A stretch of 64,000 nucleotides of DNA from Phymorhynchus buccinoides (Eukaryota; Mollusca; Gastropoda; Neogastropoda; Raphitomidae). Each line of letters starts with the position of its first letter. Position 1 is the first letter of the stretch. The stretch lies in the NCBI GenBank assembly GCA_017654935.2, contig CM065690.1, forward strand, positions 12,212,484 through 12,276,483, written 5' to 3'. Made by a program: the position numbers and the translations under genes. A model generated the notes under the pieces. That model saw only the letters and a program-made list of their open reading frames with translations. It was not told the origin of the DNA and searched no databases. Below are positions 23,252 to 35,200 of this stretch, piece after piece.

Positions 23252-26200
23252 TGCAATGAAAAGAGCCTATATAAGCATTTGCTATATTCAAAGGAATGTA
23301 GCTTTTGTACTAGTCTAGAGGGGTGAAAAAAAGAGTGCTCAGTAAATGTGTGTGTGTGTGCGCGCTGCCCCTGCACTCCGCCGGGGCTGCCCCCTTGCAG
23401 GATTTTTTGAAATTTCCCAGGAGCACCCATGCATCCAACTGCAGTCGTACAGCTATCCAAACTGTGACATTTGTGAGGCATGATTCTCACGAAGAACTAC
23501 TGTCTAACTGAATATGATGAAACCCTACTATGATAAGAAAAGTCCTACCAGTTCCGTTCACTATGTTTGTAGTCCCACATACACGAATCTGATGACATTT
23601 CTGTATCAGACGTTTTAATTAGATTCGTGAATTAGGGTCTGCATGAATATAGTGGACGGGAAATAATAGGGTTTGATCAGGTTCATTTAGACAGTAGTAT
23701 AATGAGATTCCTGCCTCACAGATGTCGTCAGAGTTGGATAGTCCTACGACTGAAATTGGATGTTTTGATCGGCCTCTATACTTGACCATTCTGAGAAAAG
23801 TGTACATTTGAAAACTTCAGCCCTTTCTCTTTCTAGCGATACAAGAACCATTCTTGTATCTTTTTCCATTCCAGAGTTATGAGCATTTAAAGTTAGTAGG
23901 GAGAGTGTCGGCCATTTTGAGAAAACAGTCTAAAGTCCTACAACTGAAATTGGATGTTTGGATCGGCCTCTATACTTGACCATTCTGAGAAAATGGTACG
24001 TTTGACAACTTCAGCCCTTTCTCTTTCTAACGATACAATAACTTGTCCTTTGTGCTGCGGTGTTCGCAGGACCCGTCGTCGGCCAGTCGCATGGTGGCCA
24101 CCCGCATCAAGGTGCTGCCCAAGGGCTCCGTCTGCTTCATCACCGTCCACAGCGCCCTCTATGTGGGCACCGTGGAAAAGGAACCCCCCACCCACAAAAA
24201 CCAGAGTGAGTCGCAGCGTAGCTTTTGGTGTTTTTTTTACACGCGAGAAGCGAGTGTATGTGCGCATGTTTTGGTGTGTGTGTGTGTGTGGGTGGTACAG
24301 CTGGGTACCAGTACAGATTTCTGTAGGCTCTATGTTTCATCACCGTCCATTCTGCCCTGTATGTGGGCACCGTGGAAAAGGAAGCCTTCACCCACAAAAA
24401 CCAGAGTGAGTTGATGTATAGGAATTTTTTGTATTCGCGATAAGCGACTATATGTACGCATGGGTTTTTTTTGGGGGAGGGGGGTGGTGGTAGAGCTGAG
24501 TATCGGTACGGATTTCTGTAGGCTCTGTATGTTTCATCACCATCCATTCTGCTCTGTATGTGGGCGCCATTGAAAAGGAAACCTCCAGCTGCAAAAACCA
24601 GAGTGAGTTGCCGCGTAGCTTTTTAAACATGCGAGAAGTTTGTCTGTGTGCTCATATTTTGGTGTGGGTATGTGTGTGTGTGGGTGTGGTAGAGCTGGGT
24701 ATCAGTACAGATTTCCGTAGGCTTTGTATGTTTCATCATCGTCCATTCTGCCCTGTATGTAGGTGCCGTTGAAAAGGAACCCTCCACCCGCAAAAACCAG
24801 AGTGAGTCGGTGACGCGTGACCACTATCGATGTCTGACTCACAGTTGACTGGACTGAACACGGGAATCGTTGCCTCTCTTTCCATGATTTTGTTCACTAA
24901 TAGGGCGCCCTCGTTTATTAGGCGCATAGGTCGAAATTGGGTCGAGAACAAAAATGTCACCTTATAACCCGAAAATTACGGTACTCTGCGTGTGTGTGTA
25001 TGTGTGTGTGAGTGTATGTGTGTGCACACGCTTGCTTGTGAGTTGTGTGTGTCTCTGTGTGTGTTTAGTGTGTAGCGTGTGATTTCTAAATATGAATAAA
25101 ATGATATAAAGCTTCAAGTCATTGTTCGCAGAGAGCTGCTACTCTTTTGTATTCTTTTGATTTCCAAATTACAGAACGCTACCTGTTAGTGAAGGTTTTG
25201 AAATAAGAAAAGAATCTTTGGGTATCTACATTGTAACTAAACACGACAATGTCCTATCGTAACTTTTTTTCCTTTTCTAATCCGCTTCAGTTTGAGTCTG
25301 TGATCGTAATGTTAAACGTTGGGTTTTCAGCCAAGAACAAAGAAGCGGAGAGTGGCAGCATCAAATACGACTTCAACTCCAAGATCCAGAGCATCGCCTA
25401 CAACGTGAAAGACCTCAAGGACCCCTCGGACGTACCCCACTACGGAGACAAGGTCAGACACCAGCGCCTCTCCGTGGGGATTCTGTGGGGGGTCTTTCGT
25501 ACAAATATAGTTCCCCCACCTTCTGAAAGTTCTGTGCTTGTATCTTCTAAAATGTCATTGTCTTTTCCCATTATTTTCTGTCGTCTACTATCTTTCTGAC
25601 TTATTGGCCCATTCTGCATTTTAAAGAAAAAAAAATAATTGTTCTCATTTGAGCTCCTCCGAAATTAGAATGTGTCAGCTGTACGCAGCGGGGAGACCAA
25701 TGAAAACTGAAAACCGACCCGTTATGGCCATAATGGCCTGAGAACGTAGAACAAAAAGATGATACCAGCGCTTGTATCTTGCACACATCTAAAGCCCACA
25801 ACTGCCCTTGCTTTCCCAGAGGAAGTATTGTGAATAAATCCCAACATTTGTGGGGGGGGGGGGGGGGAGGTATTGCATTTCAAATTCAAACTCTGCTGGA
25901 GATGGTATTGCAAATAAATCCCCAAATTTGCAATTTTTCAGTGTTTGTTATTGACATTAATGAATACAGCTTAATGTATTTAAAGTTTTGCAAAAAAACA
26001 ACAAACAACATTACATACATTATGCAGGTTTGTTTTCCGTCTTGTTTATCCTTCAACTGTAGTGTAAAGAATTTTCTGCGGTAAATGTGATGGTGCATGG
26101 GAAAAACCTGCATGAGTCGCTCAGAATGTTTTTAGCAAAAGCCAAAAATAGTCCACTGCCCCCAAAATATCAATGTTCTATTTACGGCATATTTATGTCT

Positions 26201-29200
26201 ATTTTTATGTGTTCTACCAGTACCCACAACCTGAAAGACTTGAATTATTTCATTGTTTATTTGATCGTTTTCTCAATCAAGTCAATAGAAACAAAGAGGC
26301 AAAGTTGTATCTTCTATGCCCAAGTTCTACAGATCTATTTCGAATGCCAAACTTCAAATAATTATAAAATGAAAACTAGACAAGATAACTCAATTTGGTT
26401 TTCTGTGTATTAACCCTTTCACCGCCAATGTCGCATTTTAGCACCACACTGATTTAACACCCATGCTACTAAAAAATTTGAAAGTTGGATCAGTTATCCA
26501 ATATCCTTATGTTGTTAGTTTTAGGAGATAAGGAAAGGATTTATTCGACGCATGTCATTGGGGGATTCACAGTACTGCAGACGCCAACCGTTATTTACCT
26601 AGGTAAGTTTGAGAGAAAATTTTGGATGAAAAATGGCTGGCGGCGAAGGGATTAAGGAATCTTTGCTCCACCATGAAAAATTAAAATCTCAGTTTATGCC
26701 AAAATTCCATTATGTCTGGTTTTCCCAGGCACTGCCACAAATGGTCATGATGTTGCTAGCCTTGTGATCTTTTTTTCTGGGTCAGTTGCTGGATTTTTCA
26801 AAGGACAGTGCGTGTGCGTGTGTTTAGGTGGAGTTCCAGATCGGGGAGCAGAAGACGAACAGCAAGAGGGTGGCAGTGAACATCCGCGTGCTGTTCCGCA
26901 GCCCCACCAGCCGGTGCCAGGGCTTCGTGGCCACCCTCAAGGACAATTACGGCTTCATCGAGAACGACAAGCACGACCAGGAGGTCTTCTTCCACTTCAG
27001 GTGATCACTGCGTGGCATAGTTTTCCTTCTCTGTCGTGGTCGTACATCAAAAGAAAGCTGTGTTATGGCTTCATCGAGAATGACAAGCACGACCAGGGCC
27101 TGTATTCACTTTGAGATAGCATGAGACTTAGCATCATGCTAACTTAGAAGCTCTTCCAATGTCCTAGGATAGACATCTTCTTCCACTTCAGGTGGTCACT
27201 GGTGGTGGCATAGCTCACCCCATTTTCCCTTTCTGTCGTGGTCGTACATCAAAAGAAAGCTGTTGTTTTCATTCCCCAGATTAAGCGCTCAGTGCCATGT
27301 GAACATTTCGCATGGCCTTGGGTGGGAAGATTATGTGTATGGCTGCTTTTAAAGGGCCCCGCCACATGGGCGGCCATACTCCGACTTCAGGGGACAAAAA
27401 GAAAGCTGCGTTATGGCTTCATCGAGAATGACAAGCACGACCGGGAGGTCTTCTTCCACTTCAGGTGGTCACTGGTGGTGGCATAGTTTCCCCCATTTTC
27501 CCTTTCTGTCTACTTCAGGTGATCGCATAGGGCATAGTTTCCCCCATTTTCTCTTTCTGTCATGGCCGTACATCAGAAGAAAGCTGCGTTGCGGCTTCAT
27601 TGAGAACGACAAGCATGACCGTGAGGTCTTCTTCCACTTCTTCCTTTCTGTCATGGTCATACATCAGAAGAAAGCTGTTGTTGTTGTTGTTGTTTTCATT
27701 CCCCAGTTTAAGCGCTCTGGGGGCACACTCAGTGCCATGTGAACATTTCGCATGGCCTTGGGTGGGAAGATTATGTGTATGGCTGCTTTTAAAGGGCCCC
27801 GCCACATGGGCGGCCATACTCCGACTTCAGGGGACAAAAAGAAAGCTGCGTTATGGCTTCATCGAGAACGACCAGCACGACCGGGAGGTCTTCTTCTACT
27901 TCAGGTGATCGCTGCATGGCATAGTTGACCCCATTTTCTCTTTCTGTCATGGCTGTACATCAAAAGAAAGCTGCGTTATGGCTTCATTGAGAACGACAAG
28001 CACGAGCAGGAGGTCTTCTTTCATTTCAGGTGATCACTGGTGGTGGCATAGCTCACCCCATTTTCCCTTTCTGTCGTGGTCGTACATAAAAGAAAGCTGC
28101 GTTGCGGCTTCATTGAGAACGACAAGCATGACCGAGAGGTCTTCTTCCACTTCTTCCTTTCTGTCATGGTCATACATCAGAAGAAAGCTGTTGTTGTTGT
28201 TTTCATTCCCCAGTTTAAGCGCTCTGGGAGCACACCCAGTGCCATGTGAACGTTTCGCATGGCCTTGGGTGGGAAGATTACGTGTATGGCTGCTTTTAAA
28301 GGGCCCCGCCACTTGGGCGGCCATACTCTGACTTCAGGGGACAAAAAGAAAGCTGTGTTGCGGCGTCATTGAGAACGACAAGCACGACCGGGAGGTCATC
28401 TTCCACTTCAGGTGGTCACTGGTGGTGGCATAGTTTCCCCCATTTTCCCTTTCTGTCATGGCCGTACATCAGAAGAAAGCTGTGTTACGGCTTCAAGTTC
28501 AAGTTCAAGTATACTTTAATATCTCCATTCAGGTTGAACTTGAACACACTCTCGTACATACACACACACGTGTACACACACACACTCATGCATACACACA
28601 CACACACACACACTCGTACATACACACACGCGCATACATACACACACACACTCGTGCATACACACACACACACACGCGTACACACATACACACAGTTATA
28701 ATTAAACTGATGATGAATTAAAGTAAATCTGTGTTCTCTCAGAATGTGGATGAGTGCTAGAGTTTCCAAACTTGCTGACTTTTTGCCTGATCCTTTTCCT
28801 AATTACAGTGCCTTTGAAGGCAACGCCGCCAATGACCTTGACCTGTGTGACGAAGTAGAGTACACGCTGGCTCGCAAGAGCTCCAAAATGAGCGCAGAAA
28901 ACATCCGCAAACTGCCCAAGGGGACCGTGGGACCTGGAGAGGTGAGTTCTGTGTGTGTGTGTTTCCACTGGGGATGCCAGGGGGTCTTTTGCATAAATAG
29001 TTCCCCCACCTTCTGGAAGTTCTGTGCTTGTAACTTCCTCTGGTCTGTCACTCACTTTTCCCTTTGCTTACTCGATACAGTGGAACCTCCCTTTTAAAAC
29101 CTTCAAAAATCATCGAAAATGAGGTCTTATGAGGGAGGGGTCTTATAAGGGAGGTAATTTTAATACTGACAGAGAAGGGCAATGTCTCGGAGAAGTAGGT

Positions 29201-32200
29201 CTTATGTCGGAGGGAGTCTTATAAGGGAGGTTCCACTGTACTATCATCTGCTATCTTTCTGCCCTATTGGTCCATTCTCCTGCCCTTTTTTCGAGAAACT
29301 CTTATAAAAAAAAGATTTTCTGCAGTCGAAGATGGATGTGCTGGGCCTATTTCTTAGTTAGGCGCATAACGGCAGCATGACGCATCTGTGCTCACATAGT
29401 AGGAAACTGTCATAAGCTATCGAAGAAAAAGAAGAGGAAGTGTGTTTTTAAAATTTTTAAGATACCAGAAAATGTGGGGCTTTTGTTTTTACATTGCGTT
29501 TAAAGAGATGCATGCAAGGAATAGTTTGCTGTGACAGTGTTTCCATCGATGAAAAGCTTAGAAATGCTGTCTGACTCTCTTGGGCATATTTAATTATGCT
29601 GGATAAAGTAATTGCTGAACTTTCTGCCAGTTTACATTTTTTTTTTTTTTTTTATCATTATAAGAGTTAAGACCAAGAACCCAAACTGTTAGGTTTTTGT
29701 ATTTATTTTATTTTGTTAATAGATTATGGTGAGTAATTTCCATAGCAATGTGTGATGGTATGTGGGGAACCCAGACCTGCTGGAATTTCTTGTAAAGTGA
29801 GGTTTTGCTTTTGAAAGACAGAGCTATGTTTTCAGAAAAAAATAACCAGAATTAAGGTACTGTATGTTCGCTAATTTTGAATTTAGATTTCATGCGAAGC
29901 TCGACATCTTAGGCATCTGTGTCTAAAGGCTGAAGGTTAACGTTTTTAGACAAGTAGGTTTCACACAAAAGAACTGTTAGGGTCGTGGACCAAACTGTTG
30001 TGCGTACCAGTGACAAGAGTGTTGTGGGTGTGTGGTGTGCGCAGGACATTCTGTACTCCAAAGGCACGGTGCAGGGCAGGGTCCTACGCCCCATGCGCAT
30101 CGTGGACCCCGAGCAGGACGAGTACTGCGGCTTGGCCCAGGCTGGCCTGGAAGGTGAGAACATCGGCGAAAAACTCGTCGGTACCGTTATCATGGATGCT
30201 CCTGCTTTCAGGATGTCCTGAAATGCAGGATTTTGTTATTGTCTGGGAGCCGGCGTCGCTGGAGTATGATAATTTTTTAATATTTTTTTTTAGTAATTAC
30301 TTTTTTATTCTTGTTTGTTAAAAATTAGTCGTTTACTGTTTTTGAGTTGTATAATGATTTATAGTATGCTTATGCTCCGTATTGTCGCTGAATCATTTTG
30401 CCTTTCGTAGACAGCCAATCAATACGGTCAGGCGATAATCGCTAGGAATGTTTCTTGTTGCTTGATGATTTTGAGTACTTTTCGGACTATGAGGCGATAC
30501 TTTTTTCCAAGACTCGGACCTCTGCGCCTTATAATGTGACTGATGAAATAGTAAGAAAATATAGTAACAAAATCTGAAATTTGGGTAAAATTTGGGGGGT
30601 GCGCCTTATAGTCAGAAAAATACGGTAGTGTTTCAATTTTTGACAAAAAACCCATAACGCTATGCTGTTAAACCGTTCATCAGTGGAGGAAGGGGAGACC
30701 CTGGTGGCCTACCCCTACGGCATCACGAGTCTGGCGGACAAGCGCGACTTCCTGCAGAAGGGCGACATCGTCAGCTTCCAGGTGGCCAAGGTCAAGGGCA
30801 CGGAGGTCCTGCGGGCCGTCAACCTGGCCGCCCAGCGCAAGTTTGTCAGAGCCAAGGTCGACTCCGTCAAGGGACAGGTAGGCTCCATGTGATAAGAGGG
30901 GGGTTGGGAGTGGGGGGGGGGAGGGAAGCCAGAGATGAGATTTTCCCTCCAATTGGAGGATTTCCTCCTTTTTGATGGCCCCAGGGGTCATTTTTGAGAT
31001 CAGTGTAAATCCATTGAGAAAATTGGGGGGTGCGGGTAGGGGTGTTAGGCTTTGTGTTGAATCGTAAATGCGGCAAGAAGTTTGATTGATATTTTGTTCT
31101 CGATTGGTTCTTCTCAAATGGACATTTATGGTTACTGCTTTGGTGCAGCCAAGACTGCTCTATTTATCATGACTTTGCAGTTTGCAAAGCTGAAAGCGGA
31201 ATTTGTTTCCATTTGTTGATGTAACCTACACCGGGCCCTAGACCCCCGGCTTCTTTTTTCCTCCTTTTCGGTTTTCTGAGAATCTCATCTCTGGGAGGGG
31301 GTGTGATTGAGGAAAGTTGGTTGGGTCGGGAGGCTTGTTTTTGGTTGTGACGCGTCTCGCTTCCTCTTTTGTTGCTGTCCCTGGGTAGACTTGAAGACTT
31401 GAAGCTCGAAACTTGCTTAGAGTTATATAGATTGCCAGTATTCTTCTTCTGTTTTCCCAGGCCATATGGCCATAATGGGTAAGGTACGTATGTGCCTGGT
31501 GTTCAGTTTTTAACTGGTCTCCCCGCTGTGTACAGCCGACACATTCCGATTTCGGAAGAGCTCACAGGAGAACAAATATTTGGAAGATTTTTGTTTTGGA
31601 CAAAAGGCGGGAGAATGGGCCAATAAGTCAGAAAGATAGTAGATGACAGAAAGCAAAGGAAAAATGGCAAGAGCCAAAGAGAGTGACACATTAGAGGAAG
31701 TTACAAGCACAGAACTTCCAGAAGGTGGGGGAACTATTTTTACCCAATCATTTTTGGCTCACGTCGTTAACTCAAACCTTAACATTGTCATTTTCTCTAA
31801 ACATATAAGGCGTTAGAGGGTTAAAGTTAGCAGGATACTGGATTTTGACGTGAGCCTTCAAGTCATGACGATCAAAGCAGTCAGATACATTGATAAAGAA
31901 CAAAATAAAGATAATCATTTGTTGCAGAGATTACTGTTGTGCAACCTTTAACCTTGACTCAGTCACACTCTTCAAACTAAAGAAGACTCTCACTCTCCAC
32001 TGAAACTTTAACGTTGTCGTTTTCTCAAAAAAACATAAGATGTTAGAGGGTTAAAGTTAGCAGGATACTTGATTTTGACGTGAGCCTTCAAGTCATGACA
32101 ATCAAAGCAGTCAGATACATCAGTAAGGAACAAAAGAAAGAAAATCATTTGTTGCAGAGATTACTGTTGTGTTGTACCGAGTAGGAGATACTGGAAAGAA

Positions 32201-35200
32201 CTCTCCATTAGATATACAAAAACGCTCTTTAAAAAGAAACACAAGACTTCAGGTGTGTACAAATAGGTACATTTTAACGTCGTTAACTTATATTTTCTGT
32301 AACAAATGGATGTACTGAGTGTGTGCGTTGACGGCCCGGTTGTTTCGTTTTATTTGCGCCTTTGAGTAACGGTTGTTCGTGTTCATTCGCACATCATCTC
32401 TGCGCATGCAATACTTAGCCTATCGCACTTCCGGCAACAAGGCCTAGGCCTAGAGAAGAAGAGATCATGCCTTACCTCATAATCAAGACGACGTACTTAA
32501 CATTTAGCCCACATTCATTTCAGTCTTGAAAAAAATATATACGGAAAATCCAGGGTTCGTCGATTTCACTGCCTTCGACGTACGAATCCTTTGTTAGGCC
32601 TAGACGATTGATCACCATGTGCAAAGACTGTACAGGGGAAGATAAACATGGATGAGCTTGCTGGCTGTGACCTTGACCTTTGCTTTGTGGCAGAGGGGGG
32701 GGGGGGGGGAATTAACGAAACGAAAATAAACGAAAATAAAACTAATATAAAATATCTTGCAGAAATGTAGATGATGTGGAACAAGTTTTCATCGCATGAA
32801 CAATCAGTTTAAAACAGTAACAGATCACGCAACTTCAATTATTAATTTTCTAAGAGTAAGAGGCTTAGACCTACAGGCAAAGACTGTAGGCCTACTACAG
32901 GTGTCCGTAGACCCCCCTTACCCCGGCGGGGGGGGGGGGGGGGGGGGGGAATTGGTCACTATGTTCTTATGAAAGCTTGGTCAATATGCTTTTCAATTTT
33001 ACTTGTTTGCCAAAAATAAAAATAGGGCTCCACTATGTTACATGCGCATATATAAACATACATATAATTAAATTTTAAAGAAAGGGGTAGGGGTAATTTA
33101 ATGCATAGAAATAATTTTAATTTACACAGTAAAATAAAAATTAATTCTGTTTTCAGATGCACAAGTGTCTACATAACAGTATTCTCTCTATACAGGCATG
33201 GGAATTGTCATGGGAATTCCCATGCCTGCTATAGTAATAAAAATCAGACGTGAGCCTTGAAGGCTTTGCCTCTTGTTAGAACTAATTCTTGTGTTCACGT
33301 CTTAGTTCTTTCCTTCTGAGTCACTTTGTACTGTTGCGTCATATGTCTAAAAACTTTCTCCAATACAACTTGAGTTGAAATTCGACGACGAGAGCGCATC
33401 AAAAGCCGCACTTCAAATATCACATTCTTTCAATTGCGGCTTCAGATGACTTGGAGACGAAAAAGATTGAGGAGAAACTACAGTAGTCAACAAAAGCGTA
33501 TTTTTCGCTGAGAGCCGATTTGAGGCGATCTTTCAGCAAGTGTAGTAAATGTAGAGTGGCACAGTGGTAGTGCGTTCGCTTCGTGTCAAGTAAACCCGAG
33601 TTCGAACCTGGGAACAGGGGATTTTCCCTCTCACTTTGCACTAGGCCTTACGGTCTGAACGTGGAGTCTTTTGGATGAGATGATAAACCGAGGTCCCGTG
33701 TGCCCATGCACTTAGCATGCATTAAACACAATGGCAACGAAAAAGTTGTCGTTTGGTCAAAATTCCCCCCCCCCTTTCTTTCCTCACCAGTCGCACACAA
33801 ATCGCATGCAAAAAAAATAAAAAAAATTGGGTGGCTCACCTCTGGCTGCGACGCGCTCTCCAGGTGGGAGCAACCCAAATTTCACAGAGACTCCTCTGTG
33901 ACTATAATGTACCTAATAACACCTAATAATACCTAAAAAGAGGCCGGAGCCACCGTTTACGATAGCCTTCTTTGAAATCTTTGTAGCAATTCGTAGTCTT
34001 GGGTGGGTATTCGCAAATCTTCTTGAATCTCTCTTTGGTTTATGACTTTTCTTTCTTTCTCCACTCTGTTCAGTTTTGGGGGCTGTTGAACCAGTATTTT
34101 CGGCAAAATAGGAATTGTGCGGAAATAATTAAGGGGAGTAATTTCATGGTGTTTGCGAGTGATCTCGCCTAATGGTCGACCTATGGTGATTATTTGCCCA
34201 CCAGGGGGCAGTCAATCCACTAGGGGCTTATCACGCGATTTTCTTAGTTGGGCGTAGTGAGAGAGAGAGAGAGGGTGGGACTCCTCCCTCTCTCTTTCTT
34301 TATCCCCAACTAAGAATATAGAGAGGATTAGCCCCACTCAAGCGTTATGCCACCTGATGGTTAAAAAACCCCTGCTAAGTCGCTCATTCAATCGATCAAA
34401 CAGGGGAAGTTACTCTACCTTCAGGTACATCCCCAGCCCTCGTTTCGTGTGTTTGAGGAGACACACAGCATGTAGAACGCAGTGCGTCATTCTGAATTTG
34501 ATGTAATTTATATTTTTACGTCACAGTTTGCAAGTTCTGTCACTTTGTAGCAACTGGCCACCCCTTATTTTTCTAAAAAATATGTTTGCAAGTCACTGAC
34601 TGGCATCCTGCGGTTTCAAGCTTCGATGTCATTGTTGCTATGGTGTTCGACCGAGTAATGGAGGTTAACAACTCTAATTTTTACGAAGTGCTCTCCCCTA
34701 TTTTTTTCTCTCTCCGAAAATCGTCCATTGTGTGTTTGGAGCAAATGTGAGAAACGTTTTTTGACGAATCGCGATGCACGGGGTTTGCTGCGTCGTTGTG
34801 CAGTACGGTTTCCTGAACTACGAGGTGGAGGAGGGCAAGAAGCTGTTCTTCCACATGACGGAGGTGCACGACAGCGTCCAGATATCGGTGGGCGACGAGG
34901 TGGAGTTTGTGGTGGTCCAGAACCAGCGCAACGGGAAGTACTCCGCCTGCAGCCTCAGGAAGATCACGTGAGTGGGGGTGGGGGGGGGGGGGGGGGGGAT
35001 ATGCGACCCAGCACCACGAAAGGGACATTAAGTCGCTGGGCTAGTTTCTAACAACAGGCTTGCAAAGTTGAAAATCTCATGGGGGGAGTCAATTTTGAGT
35101 TATGGGTATTTTATGTGTTCTCTTAACATCTCATCTTTTATATTTATAGAGGACTAGCGCAACGCCCCGTACCGGTAACGCCTAGTACCGGTAACGACTT

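Noticed and set aside
33547..33620. Functional tRNA gene
   Set aside because: A and B boxes are present but there is no cloverleaf acceptor pairing, and the sequence continues as a SINE body.
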